This document shows, in pieces, positions 18,323-30,604 of a stretch of 64,000 nucleotides of DNA. How positions within the stretch are numbered: the first letter of the stretch is position 1; each line of letters begins with the position of its first letter. Source of the DNA: Brevundimonas sp. (lineage in GTDB: Bacteria; Pseudomonadota; Alphaproteobacteria; Caulobacterales; Caulobacteraceae); NCBI RefSeq assembly GCF_029946145.1, contig NZ_JAQSDY010000009.1, positions 124,001 to 188,000 on the forward strand. The letters are read 5' to 3'. The notes beneath the pieces were generated by a model. That model did not search any database. It was not told the DNA's origin and was given only the letters and a program-made list of their open reading frames with translations. The position numbers and the translations under genes were made by a program.

Positions 18323-19618
18323 ATGGCTGCTTCCCGACTCCGTTCCGCCCTGATGTCCCTGAGCCTGTGGGTGCTCGTCGCCCTGCTGGCCGGCCTGTTC
18401 GCTGGCGCCGCGGCCCAGGCCTGGGGTCTGCCCGGCGGCGCCGGGACCGCCGACCTGATCGGCGCCGTCGGCGCCCTGTGGCTCAATGCCCTGAAGATGA
18501 CCATCATCCCGCTCGTCTTCAGCCTGCTGGTGACGGGCATCGGCTCGATCGCCGACGCGGCGGCGACCGGCCGGCTGGCGCTGAAGGCCCTGATGGTCTT
18601 CGCCATCCTGCTGCTGGGATCGACGGTCTATGCGATCTTCGCTTCCGAGGCCCTGCATCTGCTGTGGCCGATCGATCCGGCGGGCGCGGCCGTCCTGCTG
18701 GCTGGAGCGCCCGACGCCGCCGTGGTGCGCGAGAGCGCGACGGGCGGCGGGCTTGCGGCCTTCCTGACCAGCCTGGCGCCGGCCAATCCGATCCGCGCCG
18801 CCGCCGACGACGCCATCCTCGGCATCGTCGTCTTCGCCATCGCCTTCGGCTTCGCCGTCACCCGCCTCAGCCCCGGCCGCCGCGCGCCCCTGGTGGAGTT
18901 CTTCGAGGCCGTGTCCGAGACCATGATCATCATCGTCCACTGGGTGCTGCTGGCCGCCCCCATCGGCGTCTTCGCCCTGTCGATGGGCGTGGGACTGAAC
19001 GCCGGCCTCGGCGCCCTGGGCACCCTCGGCCACTACGTCAGCATGGTGGTGCTGGCCCAGGTCGGCCTGATCCTCCTGATCTACGCCTTCGTCGTGCCCT
19101 GGGGCCGCATCGGCCTGGCCCGGTTCGCGCGCGGCATTATTCCGGCGCAGGTCGTCGCCTTCTCGACCCAGTCGTCGCTCGCCAGCCTGCCTGCCATGGT
19201 CGAACAGGCGCGCACTGCGCTGGGCGTCTCGACCGCCACGGCGGGCCTCGTCCTGCCGCTGGCGGTGGCGGTGTTCCGCTTCACCAGCCCGGTCGCCAAC
19301 CTCGCCGTGGTCATCTACGTCGCGCACCTGCACGGCGTCGACATCCATCCGGCCGCCTGGATCGCCGGCGGCCTGACCGCCATCGCCATCTCCATCGGTT
19401 CGGTCGGCCTGCCGGGGCAGGTCAGCTTCTTCGTCTCCATCGCCCCCATCTGCCTCGCCTTGGGCGTGCCGATCCAGGTCCTGCCCCTGCTGCTGGCGGT
19501 CGAGGTCATCCCCGACATCTTCCGCACCATCGGCAACGTCACCGCCGACCTCGCCGCGGCCCGCATCGTCGAGGGCCGCGACGCCGTGGCCGAACCGGAT
19601 CCGGCGGCGGGGATCTAG
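18323..19618 (+). CDS. Dicarboxylate/amino acid:cation symporter (DAACS family, 431 aa)
   Basis: A multi-pass inner-membrane protein with DAACS/GltP landmarks: NALKMTIIPLVFSLLVTG, the Ser-rich reentrant loop FSTQSSLASLPAMVEQA, the helix 7-8 region LVLPLAVAVFRFTSPV and the GLPGQVSFFVSIAPI and EVIPDIFRTIGNVTAD segments that bind substrate and Na+/H+. It takes up Glu/Asp or C4-dicarboxylates with cations. Several residues differ from the usual NMDGT-type motif (here FRFTSP), so specificity is uncertain. It lies about 80 bp after mnmH. Confidence 0.9.
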   Translation: MAASRLRSALMSLSLWVLVALLAGLFAGAAAQAWGLPGGAGTADLIGAVGALWLNALKMTIIPLVFSLLVTGIGSIADAAATGRLALKALMVFAILLLGSTVYAIFASEALHLLWPIDPAGAAVLLAGAPDAAVVRESATGGGLAAFLTSLAPANPIRAAADDAILGIVVFAIAFGFAVTRLSPGRRAPLVEFFEAVSETMIIIVHWVLLAAPIGVFALSMGVGLNAGLGALGTLGHYVSMVVLAQVGLILLIYAFVVPWGRIGLARFARGIIPAQVVAFSTQSSLASLPAMVEQARTALGVSTATAGLVLPLAVAVFRFTSPVANLAVVIYVAHLHGVDIHPAAWIAGGLTAIAISIGSVGLPGQVSFFVSIAPICLALGVPIQVLPLLLAVEVIPDIFRTIGNVTADLAAARIVEGRDAVAEPDPAAGI

Positions 19619-19711
19619 CGGACGCCGCCGCGCCGTCATCGCCGGTTCGCATTCCGTCTCTAGGACGGTTCAGGACCGCGGATCGCCGGGCGGTCGCGGA
19701 AGGATGACCGC

Positions 19712-21790
19712 ATGACCCTCGACCGCCGTCGCCTCCTGCTCGCCGCCGGCGCCGCCGCCCTGACGCCCGCCATCGCCCGGGCGATGAGCATCCCCGCCGA
19801 CGTCCGCGCGGGGACCGTCGCCGACGTCGCCCATGTGGTGATCCTGATGCAGGAGAACCGCTCCTTCGACCATTATTTCGGGGCCATGCGCGGCGTGCGC
19901 GGCTTCGGCGACCGCTTCCCCATCCCCGTGGCCGACGCCCCCGGCCGGTCGGGCGCGACCTGCTGGGTCCAGGCCAACGGCCAGGCCCCGGACCGCCCCC
20001 CTCTCGTCAGCCCCTTCCCGCTGAACACGGCCGAGGACTTCCGCCTGATGCGGGTGGAGGGCACGCCGCACAGCTGGCCCGACGCCCAGGCGGCCTGGGA
20101 CGAGGGGCGGATGAGCGCCTGGCCCGTCGCCAAGACCGAACATTCGATGGGCTGGTTCGGCGAGACGGACATCCCGTTCCAGTACGCCCTGGCCGAGGCC
20201 TTCACCGTCTGCGACGCCTACCATTGCGCGATGCAGACCGGGACCAATTCCAACCGGCTGTTCCTGTGGAGCGGGACCAACGACCCGGGCGGCCAGATGG
20301 GCGGCCCCTCGCTCTCGAACTCGCACGACGCCCTCGTCGCCGACGGCGGTCATCCCGACGGCTATCGCTGGACCACCTATCCGGAGCGGCTGCTGCAGGC
20401 GGGCGTGAGTTGGCGCATCTACCAGGACATGGCCGACAACTTCACCGACAACCCGGTGGCCGGCTTCCAGACCTTCCGCGACAGCCATGACGGCAAGCCG
20501 GGCGCCGACCCCCGCCTGGCCGAACTGGGGCTCAGCACCCGCGCCGTCGACGGCCTGCGCGAGGACGTCCTGGCCGGCGCCCTGCCGCAGGTGTCGTGGA
20601 TCGTCGCCCCGGCCGCGGCCTCGGAACACCCCGGCCCATCCAGCCCGGCCCAGGGGGCCGACTACACCGCCCGGGTGATCGAGGCCCTGACCGCCGACCC
20701 GGCCGTCTGGGCCCGCACGGTGCTGTTCGTCATGTTCGACGAGAACGACGGCTTCTTCGACCACGTCCCGCCGCCCGCGCCGCCGTCGCCGGGCCACGGC
20801 GCCTCCACCATCGACACGGCCGGAGAATACCATCTGCGGACGACGGCCAGCGAGGCCGCGACCGAACGGCCGGAGTTCGTCGGCCGCCCCTATGGACTGG
20901 GTCCGCGCGTGCCGATGTATGTCGTCTCGCCGTGGAGCCGCGGCGGCTGGGTCAGCTCCGAGGTGTTCGACCACACCTCGGTGATCCGCTTCCTCGAGAC
21001 CCGCTTCGGGGTGATGGAGCCCAACATCTCGCCCTGGCGGCGCGCGGTCTGCGGCGACCTGACCGGGGCGTTCGATTTCCGCACGCCCAACGCGCCCGTG
21101 CCGCCGCTGCCGCCGACCGCGGCCCTCGCCGCCCGCGCCGCCGCCCTGCCGGGCCGCAGCACCCCGGCCACGCCCGCGATCCCGGCGGCGCCGGTCCAGG
21201 CGGTCGGCGTCCGACGCTCCCGCGCCCTGCCCTATGCCTTGGAGGTCGAGGAGGCCCGCCGCGACGGCGCCCTGGCCCTGACCTTCCGCAACACCGGACC
21301 CGCGGCGGCCGTGTTCCACGTCTATGACCGGCTGCGGCTGGAGCGTCCGCCGCGGCGCTACACCGTCGGGGCCGGGGCCGCGCTTGAGGACATCCGGGAC
21401 GAGGGCGCCTACGACCTGTGGGTGCTGGGCCCGAACGGCTTCCACCGTCATTTCGTCGGCCACGCCGGGCGCGACGCCCTCGGCCTGGCGGTCGCCGTCG
21501 ATCCCGGGTCGCGCGAGCTGCAGCTGACCCTGTTCAACGGCGGCGAGGTCGCGCGCGCGGTCGAGGCCGCCGGCGACCCCTACCGGCCCGACGCGGCCCC
21601 GTGGCGGACGACCGTCGCCCCGGGCGAGCGCGCGGAGCGGCGGCTGGGCGTCGCCGGGCACGGCTGGTACGACGTCGTCCTGCGCGGGCCCGACGGCTTT
21701 CTCCGGCGCCTGGCCGGACGGATCGAGACCGGCGCGGACTCCGTCAGCGATCCGCTGATGGGCGGCCCGGCGGTGATGCGCCAAACCTGA
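19712..21790 (+). CDS. Phosphocholine-specific phospholipase C, Tat-exported (692 aa)
   Basis: A twin-arginine-type signal (DRRRLLLAAGAAALTPAIARA) precedes the acid-phosphatase-like phosphoesterase domain: VILMQENRSFDHYFG with the catalytic region, CAMQTGTNSNRLFLWSG and MFDENDGFFDHVPPP. The C-terminal third contains two repeated beta modules as in PlcN/PlcH. Family enzymes cleave phosphatidylcholine and sphingomyelin, giving phosphocholine; the domain order and length match. The gene stands alone after the symporter, with an AAGGA Shine-Dalgarno. Phosphate scavenging is the usual role. Confidence 0.93.
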   Translation: MTLDRRRLLLAAGAAALTPAIARAMSIPADVRAGTVADVAHVVILMQENRSFDHYFGAMRGVRGFGDRFPIPVADAPGRSGATCWVQANGQAPDRPPLVSPFPLNTAEDFRLMRVEGTPHSWPDAQAAWDEGRMSAWPVAKTEHSMGWFGETDIPFQYALAEAFTVCDAYHCAMQTGTNSNRLFLWSGTNDPGGQMGGPSLSNSHDALVADGGHPDGYRWTTYPERLLQAGVSWRIYQDMADNFTDNPVAGFQTFRDSHDGKPGADPRLAELGLSTRAVDGLREDVLAGALPQVSWIVAPAAASEHPGPSSPAQGADYTARVIEALTADPAVWARTVLFVMFDENDGFFDHVPPPAPPSPGHGASTIDTAGEYHLRTTASEAATERPEFVGRPYGLGPRVPMYVVSPWSRGGWVSSEVFDHTSVIRFLETRFGVMEPNISPWRRAVCGDLTGAFDFRTPNAPVPPLPPTAALAARAAALPGRSTPATPAIPAAPVQAVGVRRSRALPYALEVEEARRDGALALTFRNTGPAAAVFHVYDRLRLERPPRRYTVGAGAALEDIRDEGAYDLWVLGPNGFHRHFVGHAGRDALGLAVAVDPGSRELQLTLFNGGEVARAVEAAGDPYRPDAAPWRTTVAPGERAERRLGVAGHGWYDVVLRGPDGFLRRLAGRIETGADSVSDPLMGGPAVMRQT

Positions 21791-21828
21791 CGCCTGTCCG
21801 GTTGAGGCGGGCTCGCTTCAACGGGACT

Positions 21829-22695
21829 CTATCGGGGAAACGGCGCCAGCCAGTCGCCCGGCCGCTCGACGTTGAACGCCCCGCTCTCCTCCGCGAACCG
21901 GTTGAGCAGGAAGGCGTGCCCGGCGCCGTAGATGACCAGCACCCGCTCGCCCGGATCGTCGGCCAGCCGCACCAGATTGGCGAAGATCTTCAGGTTCCGC
22001 CCATGCCAGGCCCCGACCCAGTTCGCCCCCTGGTTCGGCCCGGGCCCGCCCAGCAGGGCGTACTCGTAATAGGTCCGGTGCATGCCCAGCAGGAACTCGG
22101 GCGAGTTCATCACCGCCAGCCACTCGGGGATGGGCCGGGACTGGACCAGGTCCGTCATGCGCCTGCCCCGCGCCGGATTCCGCAGCGTGGCCATGCGAGC
22201 CTGCTCGCCGGCGGCCTCCGCTCCGACCTCCCAGTCGTAGTCCGCCTCCTCGCCGGGCGGCATGTCGTTCCAGTCGACGCCAAACACCCGCTCATGCCCG
22301 AGCCTGGCCGCCAGCCGAAGGCCGATCTGATCGACCTCGATGGCCGTCAGGACATAGGCCCCGGCGCGATAATCGGCGTAGCGCCGGTCCAGCCTCGCCT
22401 GGCCGGTCGTGTCGATCTCCACGGCGATCCGCGTCGGCCGCCACCGGGCCAGCGCCTCGACCACGGCCTCGATCTCCGTCTGCCGGGCCGGGCTCAGCAC
22501 ATTGTCGACCTCGGTGCGCAGCACGTCGGCATTGTTGTTCGCCAGATGCGCCGTGCCCAGAACCATCAACGCCGGCCGTTCGTCGATGCGCCGTTCGCTC
22601 AGCAACCGAACCGGTTGCGGCGCTGGCTCCTGCGCCATGGCGGGCGCGGCGGTCAGCAACGACAGGGCGAGAGCGAACAACAGACGATGAGACAT
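21829..22695 (-). CDS. DUF5694 protein, exported TraB/GumN-like (288 aa)
   Basis: A signal peptide (MSHRLLFALALSLLTAAPAMA) precedes LMVLGTAHLANNNAD, a segment of the DUF5694 type resembling the GxxH motif of TraB/GumN-like proteins. Further conserved-looking stretches are PTRIAVEIDTTGQ, VFGVDWNDMPP and VLVIYGAGHAFLLN. The Gly-His and Glu pattern suggests metal-dependent hydrolase ancestry; the activity is unknown. It converges on the phospholipase gene with a 38-bp gap. Confidence 0.85.
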   Translation of the reverse strand: MSHRLLFALALSLLTAAPAMAQEPAPQPVRLLSERRIDERPALMVLGTAHLANNNADVLRTEVDNVLSPARQTEIEAVVEALARWRPTRIAVEIDTTGQARLDRRYADYRAGAYVLTAIEVDQIGLRLAARLGHERVFGVDWNDMPPGEEADYDWEVGAEAAGEQARMATLRNPARGRRMTDLVQSRPIPEWLAVMNSPEFLLGMHRTYYEYALLGGPGPNQGANWVGAWHGRNLKIFANLVRLADDPGERVLVIYGAGHAFLLNRFAEESGAFNVERPGDWLAPFPR

Positions 22696-22938
22696 TGAGT
22701 GGCTCCGGTTAAGCTTCGCGGGACGCTTAGCCGCGGAACGCCGGTATGGCCCGTTACGAATTGTTCAGGCGTGGTCACGGCGGGGCATCCAGTCGCGCCG
22801 GTACTGTCTTCGCTCTCTCCGTCTACTTCGCCGCCCACTTCATCCGGTCCAACGCCTCGGCGGCCCGCAGCAGGGCGCCCGCCTCCGCCGCCTGTCCCTG
22901 GCTGACCAGGCCGGCTGCGAAACTTCCCGCAGAAAGCG
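22696..22938. other. Region without a supported intact gene; possible gene remnant on the minus strand
   Basis: Between the DUF5694 and DUF1294 genes, the minus strand from the DUF1294 stop to a TAG at 22823 reads as a coherent helical tail (segment QAAEAGALLRAAEALDR then MKWAAK) but has no start of its own in a plausible context. It may be the end of a decayed gene or a chance reading. No hairpin terminator is obvious. Confidence 0.3.
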
Positions 22939-23205
22939 CTATCCGACCGCGTGCAGGAGCAGCCAGAACACCGCCCCGACCCCGATCAGGTGCGCCACGA
23001 TCACCCCGCCCAGAAGGGTCCGGAAAGGCTCCTTGCGCGTCTTGTGACGCAGCAAGTGCTGGCCCATCCACGCGCCCACGCCGCCGAACAGGGCAACCAG
23101 CAAAAGGGTGCTCTCGCGCACCCGCCAGCCGTGATCACGCGCCTGGGTCTTGTCGAACCAGAACAGGCCGAAGGCCGCCAGTTCCGCGAGGGCGACGAGG
23201 ATCAA
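22939..23205 (-). CDS. DUF1294 small membrane protein (88 aa)
   Basis: The pattern FWFDKTQARDHGWRVRES, then LLLVALFGGVGAWMGQHLLR and HKTRKEPFR, is the DUF1294 signature. Hydrophobic helices at the N-terminus, middle and C-terminus suggest three membrane passes. The start is taken as TTG because no ATG or GTG fits the usual family N-terminus; the upstream frame runs to the carB stop region, so coupling with carB is possible. Function is unknown. Confidence 0.8.
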   Translation of the reverse strand: MILVALAELAAFGLFWFDKTQARDHGWRVRESTLLLVALFGGVGAWMGQHLLRHKTRKEPFRTLLGGVIVAHLIGVGAVFWLLLHAVG

Positions 23206-23240
23206 CGCCCGGTCGATGCCGGACAGGTCGATCGCGCCGC

Positions 23241-26543
<3,303 letters not shown>

Positions 26544-26555
26544 CTCAGCCTCCGT

Positions 26556-26870
26556 TCAGTTCGTCACGACCGCGCACTCCCAGCCGTCATAGTCCAGCTG
26601 GAAGGCCGCGGCCCAGGATTGCATCATGGCCGAGACCGGGGCGAAGGACGCCTCGTCCACGGCCATCGTCGTCTCGAGGATGGTGGCGTCGTCCTGACCC
26701 CGGGTCAGGAATCCGGCGCGCCGCGCGACCTCGTTCAGATCGTCGTGGTCGCCTTCGCCGTAGAAGTAAAACAGCGTGTGCCGCGGCGTGATCCCGCTGT
26801 CGCCATGCGCCGCCAGCGACGCGCGCACCATGGCGTCGCGATCCTCGTGGGGGATGGCGGAATCTGACAC
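26556..26870 (-). CDS. RraB-like (ribonuclease E inhibitor family) protein, 104 aa
   Basis: The fold pattern fits the RraB/DUF1260 family: a first helix, the HTLFYFYGEGDHDDLNEV strand-loop, ARRAGFLTRG, and a closing YDGWECAV with the conserved YDGWE-type tail. The GTG start has AAGGAG about 8 nt upstream. In E. coli RraB inhibits RNase E; alphaproteobacterial relatives are uncharacterised, so inhibitory function is inference. It sits 12 bp upstream of carB. Confidence 0.8.
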   Translation of the reverse strand: MSDSAIPHEDRDAMVRASLAAHGDSGITPRHTLFYFYGEGDHDDLNEVARRAGFLTRGQDDATILETTMAVDEASFAPVSAMMQSWAAAFQLDYDGWECAVVTN

Positions 26871-27003
26871 GGGGGCGGGCTCCTTGCGCGCGCGGCCTCA
26901 GGCGGCGGCGGGTCGCCGGCGCGGCTCGGTCGGGTTGTCGGTCAAGCGGCCCGTCTAAAGACGGGGGGCGGCGGTGGCAAGGCCGCGGGGTCGTTGCGCG
27001 CAC

Positions 27004-27037
27004 GAAAAAGGGGGCGGCCCCTGCGAGCCGCCCCCTT
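27004..27037 (-). terminator. Rho-independent terminator of the TonB-dependent receptor gene
   Basis: On the minus strand an 11-bp perfect GC-rich stem (arms AAGGGGGCGGC and GCCGCCCCCTT, at 27027-27037 and 27008-27018) with an 8-nt loop is followed by a run of U. It begins about 20 nt after the receptor stop codon. Confidence 0.9.
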
Positions 27038-27057
27038 CATCGTGTTCCGGACCGTTT

Positions 27058-30000
27058 TTAGAACGGGCGGTAGTTCAGGCCGATGAAGAAGCGACGGCCG
27101 TAGGGGTCGAAGTTCGATTGCAGCGCCTGACCGTAGGCCGGGGACTGCTCCGCATCGAAGGCGTTCACGACGCCTGCACGCATCGACAGGGTGTCGTTGA
27201 CGTTATAGCGGACCGTGAAGTCGTTACGGACGAAGTTGCCGGAGTCGTAGTACTGGTTTTCGCGGTTCTCGATGTTCACCACCTGGTCGCGGTAGCGGGC
27301 GATGTTCTGGGCGCTCTGCCAGTCCGCCGTCCAGTTGACGCTCCAGGTGTCGTTCGGCGTGTAGGTGAGCGACGAGCTGAAGCGGACGTTCGGGAAGAAC
27401 GTGGCGCCGCGGCTGCTGGTGAAGGCGTTCGGGTTGGCCGGATCGAGGAAATTCTCCTGCTCGATCAGCCACGAACCGCCCAGCTTGTAGTCCAGACGGC
27501 CCCAGTTGTGGCCCGTCACCTCTTCGAGATCCAGACCGTACCGGACCGTGAAGTCCAGACCACGGGTGGTCAGGGCGGCGTAGTTGCCGGCCCCTTCGAT
27601 GAAGCCGCCGATCGGGTCGTTCGCCGGAGCGCCGAGGCCGAACGGGATGCCCGGGTTGTTGCGGAAGATCACCGAGCAGGCCGAGCTGTTCAGGGCGGGG
27701 CCGTTGACGCAGTTGTTCGCGGCGGTCTGGGCCGAGATGAAGGCGATCACGTCGGTGATCTCGATCTCGTAGTAGTCGAGCACCAGGCTGAAGTTCGGGA
27801 TGAACCGGGGCTGCAGCACCGTCGAGAAGGTGAAGGACTCCGACTGTTCCGGCGTCAGGAACGGGTTGCCGCCGGTCACGCCGGAGACGCCGCCGCCGTA
27901 GACGGGGTTGAAGTCGTCGACGTTGGTGGCGGTGTTGCCGTTGAAGTCGAACGAACGGCCCTGAGCGGCGGCGAGCGCCGTGCAGTTGGCGACCCGGTTG
28001 GCCCGGATGTCGGCGTTCTGCAGGATGATGTTCGCCGTGGCGCAGGGATCAACGAAGCCGTTCGCGAACGTCTCGCCCAGGGGCGAGAAATTCTCGCCCA
28101 GGTCCGGCGCGCGGAACGAGGTGTTGAAGCTGGTCTTGAACGTGATGTCCCGGATCGGACGATAGATCAGGTTCACGCCATAGACGTCGCCGTGGCCGGC
28201 CGTCGTGTAGTCGAAGTAGCGGTACGAACCGCTCAGTTCGGCATACTCGCCCAGCCAGCTGTCACGGAACAGCGGGAGGGACACTTCGGCGAAGGCTTCG
28301 TCGCTCTCGTACTCGGCGCCCGGGAAGTCCGGACCGCCGTTGAGGAACAGGACACGGCCGGCGGCGCCGGCGTCGCGGCCGATCGCCTCGGTGTATTCAC
28401 GACGGTGCTCGTAGCCGAGGGCGACGCCGATCGGGCCGGCGCCCCAGAAGTCCCAAAGCTGACCGGCGACGCTGCCGATGAAGTCTTCCTGCTCGTTGCG
28501 CTCGGTGAAGGTGATCTCGGCGTTGATGTAGTCGCGCGCTTCCTGGCTCTGGTTGCCCTGGCCGAAGATGTTCAGCGGGGTGCACTCGGCCACCGCTTCA
28601 GCGCCCACCGTTCCGTCACGGAGGTCCGCGTTGCCGAACCAGTAGTCATCGACCACGCCGCCCGGGGTTGCGGCGATCAGCTTCGAACGGCAGACGATCG
28701 CGCCCGGCGTGCCCAGGAGGCCCGCGGTGTCGCGCACCGCATCGGAGCCCAGCTGGACGCGCAAGACGTCGGTGCCGGTTTCCGTCTCGGTCACATCGAC
28801 CTGGCCGTAGGTGTAGGACAGGCTCCAGTCGATGTTCTTGATGAAGCCGATCTGTTCGAAGTCGCCCTCGATGCCCACGACGTAGCGCTGCAGTTCGCGG
28901 TTGCTGATCTGGCTGCGGTCTTCGCCGAAGATGGTGTGACGGGCGTAAGGCGCGGCCACGACACCCGTGGCCACGCTGGGCGAGCCGGCGGTCGGCGGCG
29001 CATAGACCGTGATGGTGTTGGTCTGGATCGCCGTACGCAGGTTCGAGGGCAGGAAGGCGTTGTCCGCCAGGTTTACGCCGAAAACGTTGAAGCCGTAGGC
29101 GGGCTGGACTTCATTCGGCCCGACGACGCCGTTCCGGATGATGAAGTCGTAGAAGTCAGGCTGCGAGGCGAAGACGGTGTCTTCGGTCACATACTTCACT
29201 TCGGCGAAGGCGCGAAGGTTGTCGGTCAGGCGGAAGTTGGCGCCGACCTGATAACGCTGCGATTCTGATTCCGGCACCCGGGTGATGGTGCTGAAGGTGG
29301 CGGGGTTGTCGCCGTCGCCGCCGATGTTGTTCGGACGGTTCGCGCCGGTGGCGCCGATGCGGGTGCCGAAGTTGGCCAGACGGGCGTTCGGGCCCTCAAA
29401 CACGTAGGTCTTGGTGGGATCGACCGAATAGCAGGCGGTGGCGGTCAGGCCGCCGATGGTCAGGCCGCAGTTCTGGTACGGCACGTCCGGGTCGTTCAGT
29501 GCGCTGGCCTGCTGGTTGTTCGCCAGCGTCGTCTGACCCCAGCGCGGACGCTGCAGAGTGACGTAGTTGCGGTACAGCTGGAAATCCAGAACGCCGTCCA
29601 TGCGAGCGGCGGCCGGATCGGCGTCGACGCCGATGAGGCCGGCCGAGTTGCGCAGCCAGTCCATGTCCATGGAGTTTACGGCGTCGAGTTGTTCGTACTC
29701 GGCGAAGGCGTACAGGTTCAGACGGTCGTCGAGGAAATTGTGACCGAGCAGGGCGGAGATCCGCTTCGAGGATTCACCCTCCTGGTTGATCATGGCGTAG
29801 CTGGCGTCGATCTCGAGGCCCTCGAAATCCTTGCGCAGCACGAAGTTCAGCACGCCGGAGACGGCGTCGGCGCCGTAGACCGACGAGGCGCCGCCCGTGA
29901 TGATCTCGATGTCCTGGATCAGCAGACGCGGGATGGTGTCGACATCGACCGCCAGCGAACCGCCGGCCGAGCCGACGTGACGGCGACCATCGACCAGGGT

Positions 30001-30396
30001 CAGGGTGCGGCCGGCGCCCAGCGAGCGCAGGTTGGCGAACGACAGGCCGCCGATGCCCAGGACGCCCGTGGCGTCCGACGGGACCTGCGAGTTGGACAGG
30101 GCCGGAATGGTGGCGAGATAGTCGATCACCGTCGACTGACCGGTTGTCAGCAGGTCTTCGCGCGAAACCTGGATCAGCGGCGTCGGCGCATTGACCGGAT
30201 CGCGGCGGATGCGCGAACCGGTGACCACGACTTCATCGAGTTGCGTCGACTCGTCGTCCTGGGCCTGGGTTACGGTGACGCCCGGCAGGGTGCTGGGGGT
30301 CTGGGGCGTAGTCTGCGCCCAGACGGGAGCGGCGGACATCGCCATCGCGCCAGCAAGCACCGTGGAGGCCAGAAGCCGATTACGAATAACAGTCAT
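27058..30396 (-). CDS. TonB-dependent outer-membrane receptor (1112 aa)
   Basis: A signal peptide (ending APVWA) is followed by a TonB-box-like DEVVVTGSRIRRD, a plug domain with SLRSLGAGRTLTLVDGRR and VYGADAVSGVLNFVLRKDF, and a long beta-barrel with aromatic-rich strands, closing in FIGLNYRPF with the terminal Phe needed for BAM insertion. The long-barrel type with a GADAVSGV plug motif is typical of sphingomonad/caulobacter receptors for glycans or other large nutrients. No substrate can be assigned. The ATG at 30396 opens the signal peptide; the longer reading adds an unlikely leader. A terminator follows. Confidence 0.95.
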   Translation of the reverse strand: MTVIRNRLLASTVLAGAMAMSAAPVWAQTTPQTPSTLPGVTVTQAQDDESTQLDEVVVTGSRIRRDPVNAPTPLIQVSREDLLTTGQSTVIDYLATIPALSNSQVPSDATGVLGIGGLSFANLRSLGAGRTLTLVDGRRHVGSAGGSLAVDVDTIPRLLIQDIEIITGGASSVYGADAVSGVLNFVLRKDFEGLEIDASYAMINQEGESSKRISALLGHNFLDDRLNLYAFAEYEQLDAVNSMDMDWLRNSAGLIGVDADPAAARMDGVLDFQLYRNYVTLQRPRWGQTTLANNQQASALNDPDVPYQNCGLTIGGLTATACYSVDPTKTYVFEGPNARLANFGTRIGATGANRPNNIGGDGDNPATFSTITRVPESESQRYQVGANFRLTDNLRAFAEVKYVTEDTVFASQPDFYDFIIRNGVVGPNEVQPAYGFNVFGVNLADNAFLPSNLRTAIQTNTITVYAPPTAGSPSVATGVVAAPYARHTIFGEDRSQISNRELQRYVVGIEGDFEQIGFIKNIDWSLSYTYGQVDVTETETGTDVLRVQLGSDAVRDTAGLLGTPGAIVCRSKLIAATPGGVVDDYWFGNADLRDGTVGAEAVAECTPLNIFGQGNQSQEARDYINAEITFTERNEQEDFIGSVAGQLWDFWGAGPIGVALGYEHRREYTEAIGRDAGAAGRVLFLNGGPDFPGAEYESDEAFAEVSLPLFRDSWLGEYAELSGSYRYFDYTTAGHGDVYGVNLIYRPIRDITFKTSFNTSFRAPDLGENFSPLGETFANGFVDPCATANIILQNADIRANRVANCTALAAAQGRSFDFNGNTATNVDDFNPVYGGGVSGVTGGNPFLTPEQSESFTFSTVLQPRFIPNFSLVLDYYEIEITDVIAFISAQTAANNCVNGPALNSSACSVIFRNNPGIPFGLGAPANDPIGGFIEGAGNYAALTTRGLDFTVRYGLDLEEVTGHNWGRLDYKLGGSWLIEQENFLDPANPNAFTSSRGATFFPNVRFSSSLTYTPNDTWSVNWTADWQSAQNIARYRDQVVNIENRENQYYDSGNFVRNDFTVRYNVNDTLSMRAGVVNAFDAEQSPAYGQALQSNFDPYGRRFFIGLNYRPF

Positions 30397-30536
30397 ATAT
30401 GAAATCTCGGGTAAGTTTGAAGAAGAGGGAGGCGGCAGGCTTCCCTGGCGCGGCGACCGCCACAAACTCACCACACATATGTCCGGTCAAGCTATACTGT
30501 AACACAAATGCTGATATTTCGTCGTTATTGATAAAA

Positions 30537-30556
30537 ATGTTTCTCCTTTGAAACAT
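30537..30556 (-). terminator. Small hairpin with U-run, possible terminator or operator between HAD and receptor genes
   Basis: Arms ATGTTTC (30537-30543) and GAAACAT (30550-30556) form a 7-bp stem with a 6-nt loop. On the minus strand it is followed by TTTTTAT, as in a weak terminator for the HAD gene that ends about 50 bp upstream. It lies in an AT-rich stretch about 140 bp ahead of the receptor start, so an operator function is also possible. Confidence 0.4.
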
Positions 30557-30604
30557 ATGGATTCGGGCTGTTTGAGCCCGGAAAACGACATTCCGTGAAT
30601 AACG

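Noticed and set aside
17152-19707. An 851-codon open frame overlapping mnmH and the symporter
   Set aside because: It overlaps two well-supported genes, is Arg/Pro-rich and has no domain features.
27058-30474. Longer start of the TonB-dependent receptor at 30474
   Set aside because: The added 26 residues carry no signal-peptide features, and the ATG at 30396 opens a normal signal peptide.
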